64,000 bases of DNA. Origin: Cymbomonas tetramitiformis (lineage: Eukaryota > Chlorophyta > Pyramimonadophyceae > Pyramimonadales > Pyramimonadaceae). The DNA lies in assembly GCA_001247695.2 (NCBI GenBank), contig LGRX02027794.1:1-64000 (forward strand), written 5' to 3'. Positions 9,071-20,730 of this stretch are shown here, piece by piece. How positions within the stretch are numbered: position 1 is the first letter of the stretch; every line of letters begins with the position of its first letter. A program made the position numbers and the translations under genes. Under the pieces are notes generated by a model that saw nothing but the letters and a program-made list of their open reading frames with translations, was not told the DNA's origin and did no database searches.

Positions 9071-11281
9071 AAGATATGCGGAATTTCCAATTGGGAAGGG
9101 TTATACGCGCTGGAATTCACACGTCGTTTCCGTCTCAATCCCGAAAAAATTCTGAACCAGCGTGACGGTCATATCGTCTCGCATCGTCTCGCGTGTCATC
9201 GTGAATTTAATTTCCAGGATTATTAAATCATCATCAATTTATCTTCCATCGATATCGCGGATACGATTGCCGTTGGCGTTGACTAGTTCAAGGATAAAGA
9301 GCTGCGCACCAACAATTACTGCTCATAATTTTCTCAACGGTCCTTCGCTTCGCCTCATGGGCGGAACGATGTCGTGGCTGCTGTGTTATGCGCAGGGATT
9401 TCGGAAGTGTTTGGCTGCTTCTATTTTTCAGTTTACTTATGCATATGTGCCAACTCACGATACTCATTTTGTGCAGCTTGTGTCGCAGGTTTTCCGATGG
9501 CGAGGAGGGGCGCGCTTTCTTGTGGTGTGGAAGTCTAGGGCAACCTAGCTTGGGATCACACCCAACCACATCGGACCCACCTTGTTCTCACGTTTTATTC
9601 AACTCACTTTGAATTTGCATACAAAGTTTGAGGAGCATCGAGGTGTGATAAGTTAGAGACTGATTTATCTTTTTGGGTTTATGGCGTCATCGCGACCTCT
9701 TGGGGTGTGGAAGTCAAGGTTGAGCATGCCAACCTTGCTTGGGTTCGAACCCAACCACATCGAAGTCCTCTGTGTTAGCGCACGAAACTTTGCACTAAAT
9801 TTGCTGAGAGTAATATTAGTTCACCATCTTGCGCGCAAGGATTGTCGTCAAGTATGCACGAGAAGGTCACTTCATGACAAAGAGCTTTTTGGGTTTGGTT
9901 TGGGTTTTCATGTACCCAAACCAACAAATGCCAAACAGTCAAGGTCTTCCCGTGCTTCCTAGCAAACGAAACTACGCTGATATTTTGCCAAGATATATAT
10001 CTTCAAGTTCCCTAAAGCGCAAGGACTGAGATACATTGTTTGCGAAACAAACAGTTTATTTCCTTGGCAGATTTATTGGGTTTGGGCTCGAATGTACCCA
10101 AACCCAATATATTCCAAACAGCCAAGGGCTTCCCGTGCGTTCTAGCGCACGAGACTTTCCACAAATATTGTCGAGATATATACATTTAAGTTCCCTGAAG
10201 CTCAAGGACTGGCATACACTGTGCCCGAAACGAACAGTTCATTTCTTTGGCAGATTTATTGGGTTTGGGCTCGAATGTACCCAAACCCAATACATGCCAA
10301 ACAGCCAAGGGCTTCCCAAGCGTTCTAGCGCACGAGACTTTCCACAAATATTATCGAGATATATCTCTTTAAGTTTCCTGAAGCTCAAGGACTGAGATAC
10401 ATTGTTCGCGAAATGATCAGTTTATTTCTTTGGCAGATTTATTGGGTTTGGGCTCGAAGGACCCAAACCCAATACATGCCAAACAGCCAAGGGCTTCCCG
10501 TGCGTTCTAGCGCACGAGACTTTCCACAAATATTGCTAAGATATACATATTTTAGTTCCCTGAAGCACAAGGACTCAGACTTCGATGTGGTTGGGTTCGA
10601 ACCCAAGCAAGGTTGGCATGCTCAACCTTGACTTCCACATCCCAAGAGGTCGCGATGGCGCCACAAACCCAAAAAGATAAATCAGTCTAAAACTTATCAA
10701 ACCTCGATGCTCCTCAAAGTTTGTATGCATATGCAAGGTGAGTAGATTAAAATATGAAAACAAAGTAAGTCCGTTGTGGTTGGGTATCATCCCAAGCTAG
10801 GTTGCCCTAGACTTCCACATCTCAAAAAGGTGCGTCCCTCCTCGCCATCGGAAAACCTGCGACACAAGCTGCACACACCGAATGCCGTGAGTTCGCATAT
10901 ATGCAATAAACGAATTGAAAAATAAAAACAGCCAAACACTTCCGCAATCCCTGCACATAACACAGCAGTCACAGTGAACACCGTTCCGGCCATGAGGCGA
11001 AGGAACGTTGAGAAAATTATGAGCAGTAAATGTCGCAGCGAGCGCTTTATGGTTGAGCTAGTCAACGCCAGCGCCAACGGTAATCGTATCCGCGATATCG
11101 ATGGAAGATAAATTGATTATCTGTTTTAATAATCCTGGAAATTAAATTCACGATGACACGCGAGACGATGCAAGACGATATGACCGTCACGCTGGTTCAG
11201 AATTTTTTCGGGATTGAGACGGAAACGACGTGTGAATTCCAGCGCGTATAACCCTTCCCTTTCCAATTATTTACGCATCTC
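9071..11281. mobile_element. Large foldback element: 0.7-kb inverted arms around a tandem-repeat loop
   Basis: Left arm about 9071-9767 and right arm about 10578-11281 are reverse complements over about 700 bp with scattered differences; for example the block from GAATTCACACGTCGTTTCCG at 9112 reappears inverted near 11220. The 0.8-kb loop consists of 183-bp tandem units. No ORF with recognisable transposase is present, so this is a non-autonomous foldback-type element or a palindromic duplication. Confidence 0.8.
9880..10577 (+). repeat. Four 183-bp tandem units in the foldback loop
   Basis: GGCAGATTTATTGGGTTTGG starts units at 10066, 10249 and 10432; a more diverged unit precedes at about 9880. 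Each unit carries two small hairpins: GGGTTTGG ... CCAAACCC and CGTGCG ... CGCACG. The last three units are most alike. Confidence 0.85.
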
Positions 11282-11599
11282 GTCATTCAAGATCATCTCA
11301 CCACTCCTATCGGCGGCGCGGCCCGGACAAAAGTGGATATGGTATGATCCTGGTCGGCAACGTTTTCATTTTTCTCCAAGCTGTTATCTTGCGCCTACCT
11401 GCTCGCTGTCTCAGCGCGCGGCTTGTGTTTTTGTTTGATTAATGATTTTTGCGCGCTACTTTTCTTTAGCGATATTTCATATTGACCATGTTTTCGTGTG
11501 CATGCGTGGAACCCGGCGGGGGGGCGTTCCTGCGATGTTCTCACATGAGCCGCATCCCACCAGCAGCCCATCCTGCGATATATGGATGATTGGAGGCCG

Positions 11600-12135
11600 T
11601 CGGGCGTCTTTGCATCCCGCCTGACGGTTTGGGTTCAATTTCCAACAGGAATTCTTCCTTCCTGAGCAGCGCTCTGTTTTTTTGCAGGTTTATGCTGTGC
11701 CTTTTCTGAAGGCGCCAGCAACGGCCATAGTGTATAATTCATGTTGTGCCTTTTCTGAAGCCGCCAGCAACGTTCCTGGCGGCATCTTTCCCTCTGGCCC
11801 TACTAAGCTGAAGGGGTGCTTGGAGACCGGCGGGATTCTCCGACGGGTTGGGTTCGATTCCCAACGTCTTTACTAACCAGCGTTTCGTATTTTGCAGGTT
11901 TTGTTTTTTACGCCGAGCATCTTTTTATGCCGCCAGCAGAGTGCTGGCGGCATCCTGTTTAGGTTTCGCCGATTATTGATGTTCAGAATTTTAGATTTCC
12001 CACCCATTGTTCCGCTGCTGTTTTCAAAACGTCTATTTTGTACGTAGACGCCCACCCGAGGGTGAAATGCGGACAGCAGTTGGCTGTCGGTATTGGGTTC
12101 GATCCCCAACGTCCTGACTGATTCGCTGTTCGTGT
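11600..12135 (+). repeat. Three dispersed modules with a tRNA T-arm / B-box-like core
   Basis: GGGTTCAATTTCC-like cores occur near 11629, 11849 (TTGGGTTCGATTCCCAA) and 12092 (TTGGGTTCGATCCCCAA). The second and third match a five-bp T-stem with a seven-base loop and the Pol III B-box (GGTTCGANNCC). Each is followed by a T-rich stretch and GCAGG. Hairpins from GCCGCCAGC...GCTGGCGGC lie between them. No complete tRNA fold or clear A-box is visible, so these may be SINE remnants. Confidence 0.4.
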
Positions 12136-12533
12136 GCTGCAGGAAATGTTTTGGTTCTGAAGATTTTGGAACGTGCGTTGTGCTCTAGTTTCCTGGTTTA
12201 GATTTTCATATCGCCCTCGGGTAGTTGAATCCTTGTATTAGAAACTAGCAGCCTAGTAGTAATAAGATAGTAATTATGCTAATATTTTTTAAGAGAGTAA
12301 TCGGTTTTTCTCTTTGTATCTTTATCCATCTGAAACGCTTGCTTGCTTGCTACTCATGTATGCCTCGTGCTATATGAATGTCCCCAAGTGATCGTATAAT
12401 ACACCCGTGTTTTATGTAATATTCGCGGTACTACTCGTTCAGTAATTTTGTTTTTCAAGTCATAACCGCGGTACTATTCGTTTGTGTTCCCCCTAGCTTA
12501 ATTTCATTTTCGGAAATTTTCTGTGAATTTTCA

Positions 12534-12566
12534 CGACAGAAATGAGCGTGGCGCTCATGTCTGTCG
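12534..12566. repeat. Short near-perfect palindrome
   Basis: CGACAGA-ATGAGCG pairs with CGCTCAT-TCTGTCG around a three-base loop. Confidence 0.7.
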
Positions 12567-12814
12567 CACGGTATAATTATAGTTTGTCTCACGGTGCGAC
12601 AAATAAAATAACCGGTGCGACAAATTTGAAGTGCTTCCATTATTTCTCCCAATGTCTATTCTCGGAATCGGAGAGCATTCCAAAAAATGTGCTTGCATTT
12701 GAATTGGAAATGTGTGTGTATGTGGTTCAAAATAATAAATGTCGATTCAGGGTCGGTAAAGGGTGTTTTAGGGTCTTAAAATAAGTGAACATACATCCTT
12801 GTAAGGTGGTCAGG

Positions 12815-13075
12815 GTTTAGAAATGTGTTTCAGGGTCTGGAAAGGTGTTACAGGGTCTAAAAAGGGTATTTCAGGGACTGAAAGGGGTATTTCAGGGACT
12901 GAAAAGGGTATTTCAGGGTCTGAAAAGGGTATTTCAGGGTCTGAAAAGGTGACTAAGGGTCTATAAGGGAATTGCTGGGTCTGTAAAGGGCATTTCAAGG
13001 TCTAAGAAGGGTGTTCTAGAGTCGGATAAGGTGTGAAAAGGGTAATTTAAGGTCTATGAAGGGTGTATATGTGCA
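12815..13075. repeat. Degenerate 21-22-bp minisatellite
   Basis: About twelve imperfect copies of GGTATTTCAGGGTCTGAAAA, cleanest around 12860-12950. Confidence 0.85.
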
Positions 13076-13124
13076 TGTAAAGGGCGGGCCTAGATTAGAG
13101 CCGAAATTTGCAACAACCCTCGAA

Positions 13125-13280
13125 AAAGCGGGTGGGGGTGGGGGGGACTTCGGGTTCGATCGTTGTAAGGTTGGGGGGTGGGGGACTTGGGACTTGTCGG
13201 CACCCCGAAGGGTGGGGGTGGGGGGACTTGGGGCCAGTCGAGACTGGGAAGGTGGGGGGTGGGGGCGACTTGGGACTTTA
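13125..13280 (+). repeat. G-rich minisatellite, second cluster
   Basis: Same GGTGGGGG plus ACTTGGGACTT architecture as 7589-7770. The right flank TTTTGAAAAATACTTTTC (about 13313) is the inverse of the left flank of the first cluster, so these are opposite-orientation members of one family. Confidence 0.8.
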
Positions 13281-13410
13281 TTTCAAATCCTCGATTCAGG
13301 TTTTCACTCCGTATTTTGAAAAATACTTTTCTATAAAGAGCAGAGGTACCATTTTGCGAACGACCAGTGGCCCCACTGATTGACCCCCGGGTCTTTTCCC
13401 CCCTTACAGA

Positions 13411-13705
13411 ATGCGCATCGCGTCCTTTCACCACAAGTTCTATTTCCATAGTTAATGTTCTTTTATAACAATATGGATTCTGCCAGAATCTTGGAGATTT
13501 CCTGTGTGATCTTGCGTGTCCACGCTATGCATCTTCATCACAAGTTGGGTGCATACACGATACAGTGACTGTATTGGGCAAAATTTCCAGGGTTCATTTT
13601 GAATTCCGGCTATAAAGTTCTTAAGTATGGAAAATGTCGCCAATACTTTTTTACAAGAAAATTAACTATGGAAGTAGAACCTGTGGTGAAAGGACGCGAT
13701 GCGAT
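13411..13705. repeat. Inverted repeat pair, about 45-bp arms
   Basis: The left arm 13411-13457 (CGCATCGCGTCCTTTCACCA and onward) is matched by its reverse complement at 13662-13705 with a few mismatches. The 200-bp loop has no ORF of note. Probably a miniature element; no target duplication was identified. Confidence 0.65.
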
Positions 13706-14041
13706 GCTGGGGGAGTGCGAGTGCTGGGCGGGGGGACCTTGATTTACATTTCGATTTGTTAAAAATGAAATAGGTACTTCCAAATATGACTGTCCCTGAC
13801 GATCCGATACCGCTACCGATCCCGCCACATACTGCCACCGGCACCTACCCGCATTCTTGGATCCTAGCCAATAAAAATAGGGGGCCTTGCAAAATTTGAC
13901 GCTATAGATTTCAACAGGTGGCAGCTTTGCAATGGAAAATTATTTCTGTTATAAATTTTCACCAACACTTTTTATTCGTGAGATTACGGCAGCCTACCGA
14001 GCCCACCCTACCCTTTTATACGATAAGCGGTTTAAGTGATA

Positions 14042-14684
14042 ATAGACCAGATATTTGGAAATTACAAGTGCGGGCGCTCTGACCCCCCCTACACTTCCGA
14101 CTTGGTGCCGCGAGACTAGGTGGGGGGGTACTTGGGACTTAGTCCGCTCTGAGAAGGTGGGGAGGGGGGACATATGACTTGCAAAGCCGAGACAGGTCCC
14201 CCCCTCCACCTTGACGTCACCATCGATGCTGACTTGGAACACTCTTGGAACACTGTTTTATTGTATTTACACTGTTTGTATAACTCAAAAATAAAAAAAT
14301 AAAAAAAACGGAATGTAAATACAATCGCCGATAAAATATGTCGCTTGCGGGCGATTTCGCATCGCCTTGACCCACGTGGTCGATATAAGTTCGCATGTTG
14401 GGCAAAAATCGCCCTCAAAAACTTTTATATCGCTGGAAATAACGTGGTACGGTATTTTGAAATTAGTTTGACCACGCGGACAGGTGGCGGGGGGTTGACT
14501 TGGGACCTTGGGCAAAGGCGATTTTCAAGATGGGGGGTGTCGACCTTTGACTTGCCCATTAAAATCAAGGTGGGAGGAGGGACCTTTGACTTCGTAGGCT
14601 GAGAGAAGGGGGGTACACATGGGACTTCCCCTAAAAATGGCTTATAGAGCGCCCGCACTTGTAATTTCAAAATATCTGGTCTAT
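14042..14684. mobile_element. TIR-bounded element carrying G-rich minisatellites
   Basis: A terminal inverted repeat of about 39 bp (ATAGACCAGATATTT...GCGGGCGCTCT) occurs at 14043-14081 and inverted at 14647-14684, with one to two mismatches. Inside both ends are GGTGGGGG/ACTTGGGACTT-type blocks like those at 7.6 and 13.1 kb. No transposase ORF. The target duplication is ambiguous (AT-rich flanks). Confidence 0.7.
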
Positions 14685-16455
14685 AAGTTTTATATTGGGT
14701 CCCTTTTACATTTGACGCTCTGAGACACAGACGAGACGGAGAGGAGCTCTTTCGCGAAGGAACCACGTAGACGTTCTTCTGGTCGCTGCTGTCTGGTACA
14801 AACAGGAACAGCACTACAAGACCTGAACTTGTATTCTGGCATCTTCCGAGGAGACATTTCAAGCAAACTCGAAACTGTAGATTCCGAAAACATGCTGGCC
14901 AAAGCGCGTCCCTATGACTTTAAGCTTAGCGAGACTTACATTTCGTCACAAACTCACCGTCATTTTATTCTGCCAAGACCCTGGAAATCTGTCAGAGGCG
15001 TCCCGCTCTCAGTGTCGTTTTTCCTTCTAAGGACGATATTATTATCTAGCCTCTCGATGGAACTTGTGCATGGTGCGTGCTTTGACCTTCTAGACATCAT
15101 TGTGGTAGGTTATAGAATGTGATAATGTGCTCGAAAACTACTAATATGACACCGAGCCAGATAACTCGGATAATTCGATGGATCCAAGACTTCGAAACTG
15201 GAATCGTGATTCAGAAACTCTTGACTTAGTATGAGGAAGAAAATTTTGCCGCCGGCAAGCGGCAAAGTTTTCTGAAGTGGTTAAATAGCTGAAGCCGACG
15301 AAGTTTGGCCTTTATCAGACAGCATTCTGCCTCTGAGACCGAGTTTTCTTAAACACAAATTTACACTAAGGCCGCTGCAAATTAACTCGGACCTGTTCAA
15401 ACACCTTTTAAAAGTTGCCAACGTAACTTACAGTTTGGTCCACGTTACGAGTACGGTAAGCATTCGCTTAAGGGATCGCATTTCAAAAAAAACTCTTCGG
15501 GGGACACATTTTTTCAAAGGAAAATATTTTCGTTATCGTCCTCGAAGGAGCTGAACTCATTCACGTTATCTGCGGTGTCGCTTTATTTTCAAAGCTTGAT
15601 CGTAGCGTAATTGCTCGCTTCTGCAACGTGCTCTCGATCCCCTTAAGTACACGCGGGCGGTAGCCGTATTTTCTATAAACACCGTAGTGTCTGGATGGGA
15701 ACCTCAGGGAATTTGCGTTTTCACGCTTCGGAGGCCTGTGTGTGTAACTTACGAAACTTTAGGGCGCATTCCTTCTACGACGCGGGATATGTTGAGACTG
15801 TGAAGTCTACCAAGTTAGTGCGCGGCTTAAAAAACTCGCACACACTAAATTGAACGCTGCTTCAGTTTTCTCAGAGATGACTTAATATTTCGTTTCAATT
15901 TCACGCGCTGCAAGAAATTATTTACGCTGTTTCAAACCAAGCGATTCTGCTACGACGGACAGTGACCTTGACGTCGCAGCCTCTCAAATGTCCGGTCTAA
16001 TAGTGATAATCCTGGAAGTTTGACTTTTTGGGATGCGGCTGGATTGACTCAAATTGTTTCAGAGCATTTCTAGCAGCCTCTGAAAGGTGATGTAAAACTG
16101 TCAGGATAAAGTCCATTAGGATATGTAAGATGCTTCAATGACTGTTTTTACAAATCAGCTCGTCCGTTACTACAATTATCTATCAGTCTTACCGTATCCA
16201 GCTGAGTATGTACCATCAAGTGACTGTCTGATAGAACCGTCTTAGAAGTATCTGCTATATATACAAAGAGTGAGCTAACAAGCTTTCATTTCCAGTGTGA
16301 ATGTTAGTGTGAGACTGTAATTTACGCTGACAATCTTATCTAAGGATTTAAACCTTAAACTTACAGTCCCTAATGTACTAAGGTCGCGAAGCTATTAAAA
16401 TGGAAACTAGACTAAGTACTATGAGAGATACCAGGGTGGGGGAATTTGATATTAT
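14685..16455. other. Unassigned stretch, probably intergenic or intron
   Basis: No supportable coding exon or element recognised. It may contain upstream exons of the membrane-protein gene whose recognisable exons begin at 17048, but none could be identified. Confidence 0.3.
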
Positions 16456-16920
16456 GGGCCTTTGCAGGTACGGAGGGTCCAGAAACGTCACTTTTCGGCC
16501 AAAAACAAGTTAGGGTTTGGGTTTGGGTTCGTAGCATGCGAACCGTCACAGGTATTCACGATCTGAAACTTGAGTATTTTTTTTCAGCTCAATTCCAGTT
16601 CGTCGCCAAAAACCTGAGAACTCGAAACGAAGAATTGGATCATTGACATCGATCGCAAAACGGTGACGAAAGTGACGCTTTCGTCACCGTTTTGCGATCG
16701 ATGTCACGACTTCAAAATTTCGGTTCGGGTTTTGGGGATTGTTGCATCAAACTACAATTGAGCTGAAAAAAAATACGCACTTTTCAGAACTTGAATACCT
16801 ATAGCGGTTCACATTTTATGAGCCCAAACGCTAAGTGTATTTTGCAGTTTTTCAGCCTTTTTCTGTGAAAGTGACTCTAACCTTTGGCCGCCTCTGGACC
16901 CTCGGTACCTGCAAAGGCCC
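16456..16920. mobile_element. Foldback miniature element with perfect central palindrome
   Basis: Termini GGGCCTTTGCAGGTAC and its complement, flanked by TTAT on both sides (16452-16455, 16921-16924), suggest a 4-bp duplication. The arms pair over much of their 230-bp lengths; the centre (about 16646-16706) is a long near-perfect palindrome built on GATCGCAAAACGGTGACGAA. No ORF. It may lie in an intron of the gene at 17048-18025. Confidence 0.75.
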
Positions 16921-17047
16921 TTATGAAATAGAAAGTAAAATTGTGAGCTGTAATATCATAATAATGTGGAACACTGATCACCTTAGTTAAGTGAGCTAGT
17001 ATGATGTAGGACTCTCCTAACACTTATCCAGTTAATTGTTCCAACAG

Positions 17048-18025
17048 GTTATGACTATCAGTCGGGATCTATCAAACTAAATAACGTGTCACCGTCTTAT
17101 TGTGAGGATTCTGGATGTAACTACGAGTGTGCAAAAGAATATGCAGTGACTTCCGACACGAACGGCTACATGCAGCTGGTACCGAGCTCAAACCCATCAG
17201 GATGTGAATGCTACACCGGAAATGCCGTCATGACTTCATCTTCAAGGGCATATGGAAGTTTCGGTGGCTATATTACATTTGCCGCGTATATAACAAGTGG
17301 CACCGATGATGGCATTACAGTGCTTGTAAATGCCGAATGCTATGGAAACTATCAGGTTTCATCTGGCATAGTATTAGGGCAGAAGCCTTCGTCGGCAGGT
17401 AAGCAACTGGTTGACAGTGTGTGCAAATTTTCTGCCAGTGTGATACACTAGTATGGGGTTGACTCCGTGTGGGTTTGTTGTCAACTTGTTGGGCATACTC
17501 AACCTGCGGAAGTGCTCAACTTGCGGTGATAACCAGGATGGGGTTCGCATACCGTGACGGCATGATTAGGAAAATATATGTATGGTGCATGCAAGTGGTC
17601 AGTTTTCAACATACTCGCTAGGAAGTATACTTACATTAGAATTATACCATATGGGTCACCACTTGGAGGCCGTGCGCAACTCATCCTGAACTGCTGTAAA
17701 TTGGTCGCATGCCTAAAATCTTCACTTTGAAGACTCAACTTTCTGTCAACTTTCTGTCAAATTCTGTCATATTTAGAAGTCGGCTTCTTGCTGAATATAG
17801 AAATAAGTATGTTGCTCAGCCAGAATACTCATGATTCTATTGTGTGCTGGCTTAGATGATGATGACGACGTGATAGCGATCGCGATTGGTGTTTCAGTCT
17901 CTGTGTTGGTATTGCTGATGATTTGTTTTGGAATTTTTTTGGTACAACAACGCCGTCAACAGAACAATCAGCACACAATACCAGGTGAAATTACCATCCC
18001 AAATCCAGGTGTCTACTCACTCTAA
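17048..18025 (+). CDS. Cys-rich single-pass membrane protein, last two exons
   Basis: Two exons join in frame: 17048-17398, opened by an acceptor ending CAACAG and closed by CAG|GTAAGC, and 17856-18025, opened by an acceptor ending GGCTTAG and ending in TAA. Phase 1 is kept across the 457-bp intron. The first exon encodes an extracellular-looking segment with about six cysteines (CEDSGCNYEC, CECYTG, AECYG) and Ser/Thr/Gly-rich text. The second encodes a DDDDD acidic spacer, one hydrophobic helix (VIAIAIGVSVSVLVLLMICF) and a short Gln/Arg-rich cytoplasmic tail. A type I surface protein is inferred. Upstream exons with start and signal peptide were not found. No named domain recognised. Confidence 0.55.
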
Positions 18026-18230
18026 CTAAAGTATTGACAATATCACTGTTGCAGTCGATTGGCAATAGGCAATTGAAAGTAGTTGTTGTTGATCGCTATT
18101 CTTGACCTCTTGAGTGATGTGTTGAGAACATAGATCCACATCCCAAGCAACCCACTCACCAAATCATATAGGTTTTGGGGCATTGGGGGGGAAGTTTAAT
18201 GCACACGTGACGTTCATGGCAATCTCTACA

Positions 18231-18253
18231 ATCACACACACACACACATACAC
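18231..18253. repeat. (CA)n microsatellite
   Basis: A CA run; further short CA runs occur at about 18527-18541, 19287-19303 and 20016-20025, a tract type shared across this duplicated GC-rich block. Confidence 0.9.
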
Positions 18254-18674
18254 TAGTGGTCCTAAGTGTGCACCGTCTTCTTCCATCCAAGTATGGGTAC
18301 ATAGTGTTGCGGACCTTTTTGTAGCATTCTGAGATTTTGGTAGTCTGGATACCTGTTGTCAAATTGGTCACTGATAAGCACGCGTGCGTACACAGCTTCA
18401 CACTACATACTACACTACAAACAGCCTTGTGGGAAATAGTTGGCTCATCCTAGCATGGTACGGTGCCAGCGGTATTTCATTCAGATCCCTCACCAAAGCA
18501 AGTGCAGCCAGCGTGCCAGCCTCATTCACACACACACACACAGGGGAGTGGAGGGGTGGTCTTGTGCGTAGGCTTGGTGGTAGAGACGTGGCTTGCGCAG
18601 CGCGGGGGGCAGGGATGAACCGGTTTCGGGCCAGTGGTGACAACGGCGCCGGAGCTAACCCGTGAACCCGCAAC

Positions 18675-19020
18675 GGATACGAGAAAATTTCTGGCTTTGG
18701 CTCCGATGGAATCAAGAAAATCCTGGATTCGCAACGACCCATCTCGATCTGAGCTTGAAAAATCCCGGCTTTGGCTTCGATCCTCCGTCAATTCTTGACT
18801 TTAGCTGGCGATATTGTGGCGAGCCCGACGGGTTAACGGAGACGGATCCAGGAAAAGTTCTGGATCCGCGACGACCCGTCTCAGTCGGAGCTTGAAAAAT
18901 CTTGGCTTTGGCTCCGATGGAGCCAGGAAAATCCTGGATTCGCAACGACGCGTCTCGATCGGAGCTTGAAAAATCCTGGCTTTGGCTCCGATGGAGCCAA
19001 AAGAACCCTGGCTCCGCTAA
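18675..19020. repeat. Degenerate tandem repeat (TCCTGGATTCGCAACGACCC unit)
   Basis: Three to four copies of a unit of about 72 bp containing TGGCTTTGGCTCCGATGGA and TCTCGATCGGAGCTTGAAAA; the last copies (from about 18905) are most regular. Confidence 0.75.
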
Positions 19021-19083
19021 CGCGGAGCCGGACCCGTTGTCACCACTGCTTCAGGCATAAGGCAGCAGACCAACAGTGCGCCG

Positions 19084-20035
19084 GTGGTGCGGATGCAGAG
19101 TGGCTTGAGTAGCTCAGTGAGGCTTAGGGGGTCCCATTCTTCACTAGTGAGCTCCGGAGAATCCGGAATTCCGGATAAGTGTCCCGAAGTGTGTGTTGAA
19201 TCCTTTGATCCTCGGCGTGGGTACACAGTGCAAGCGGTCTTCTACTACGGCTACGGTGTGCCAAAGGAGTCGGTCCAAGGATAAGTACACACACACACAC
19301 ACAACACAAGCAACTGTGGAGATGGGACCCCAATTAGGAACAATGCGGCGTGACAGTTACAGCGGAAGTGTGGAGTGCATTGCTCAAGTTCGCGGCCACC
19401 TCGCAAGGCAACCAGCGCAAGGGCTCCAGTCACGGGGAGTTGGTACTGGGGATAGAGGGCTATAGGCGCAAGTCGGTGGCGGAGTTTGGGTGAGGGCAAC
19501 CCATTTTATCATTCTCAGCCCCTTGGGACAGCGCTTGGGCATTCTGGCCGTGGCGTGGGTGGGCGCTCTCTTGAGATCAGGCTGTAGGGGGCAGCGGGGT
19601 GATGCCGGGGTGTGGGCTTGGTGGTGAAGGGTGGCTCGGTGGCGGGTGAGCCGGCTCAGAGACTGCACGGCAATCAGTGCGCCGGCAGGACGGCCGGGCT
19701 CAGGTGGCCCAGTGAGGCTCAGGGAGCAGAGGGGTGGTCTTGCGCGTGGGCTTGGTGGTGGAGATATGGCTCGCGCAAATCGGGGGGCAGGGATGAACCG
19801 GCTTCAGGCACAAGGCGGCAGTGCGCTGGCGGTGCAGATGCACAGGGGCTCGGGTGGCTCGGCGAGGCTTAGGGGGTCCCATTCTTCACTAGTGAGCTCC
19901 GGAGAATCCGGATAAGTGTCCCGAAGTGTGTGTTGAATCCTTTGATCCCCGGCGTGGGTACATAGTGCAGTCTCCTGTGGCTACGGGATGCCAAAGGATT
20001 CGCAAGGATAAGCATACACACACAGACATACATAC
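19084..20035. repeat. Direct segmental duplication, offset about 745 bp
   Basis: A block of about 200 bp at 19084-19303 (GGGGTCCCATTCTTCACTAG, then GTGTCCCGAAGTGTGTGTTG) recurs at 19828-20030 with a 9-bp difference and substitutions; both end in CA microsatellites. A related block (GGGGGCAGGGATGAACCGG) occurs at about 18605 and 19783. No coding content seen. Confidence 0.75.
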
Positions 20036-20040
20036 ATACT

Positions 20041-20140
20041 TCCGATCTCTCGCGCTCTCTCGCTCTCTCTGTCTCTGCATATCCATATGACACTCTTTCT
20101 ATCTCTATCTCTCTCTCTCTCTCTCTCGCTCTCGGTGTGT
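20041..20140. repeat. CT-rich microsatellite
   Basis: CTCTCT runs interrupted by short spacers. Confidence 0.9.
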
Positions 20141-20695
20141 GCGTGCGTGTTTGATGGATTTAGATGTATATGTACATACATAGGCATGGACCTGGATATA
20201 GAGACAGACTTGGGCCTCTATTGAGAATATTGCCGCGAGGTCTTTGAGGTCCGTGAAGAACGGTTGGAAGTTTTAACGTGCACCTCAGGCTTAAGACATA
20301 ACTCCTATTCACTTTTTGTCACTCTGCGTCGACACAACACAAAGTGATATCCAGCATCTCGCCAAAGGCGCTCACGACGCTGGCTTGTAGTGGGTCGCTC
20401 GTCCACATGTTTTTGAGCGACATACCAGTATACACTGAGTGCACCGACTTGACAGGCTTCGTAAACTAGCAGAGAAGAAACAGCTTAAAAAGCAGCGTGG
20501 ACATCGCAAACGCGGAGGTTGCTTACGAGCTTTGGAAAGGGACTTCTGCGTAGCCAGCCAACGCCACTCGCGGACAACAAAACAGATATCGTGTATCAAG
20601 CAACAAGCGTGTTACAAGCAGCACCGTGTATCGTGTTTTGCGCATAAAAGTATCGTAAACCTAAGATCGGGATGGTTAGCATATCGAGTTTTCAC

Positions 20696-20730
<35 letters not shown>

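Noticed and set aside
9880..10577. CRISPR-like regularly spaced repeats
   Set aside because: Whole 183-bp units are repeated with no variable spacers, and the context is eukaryotic; ordinary tandem repeat in a foldback loop.
11820..11880. tRNA gene
   Set aside because: Only the T-arm fits; acceptor, D and anticodon arms are not formed.
14829..15122. First exon of the membrane-protein gene
   Set aside because: The ORF has an ATG but no signal peptide or donor site in phase with the exon at 17048.
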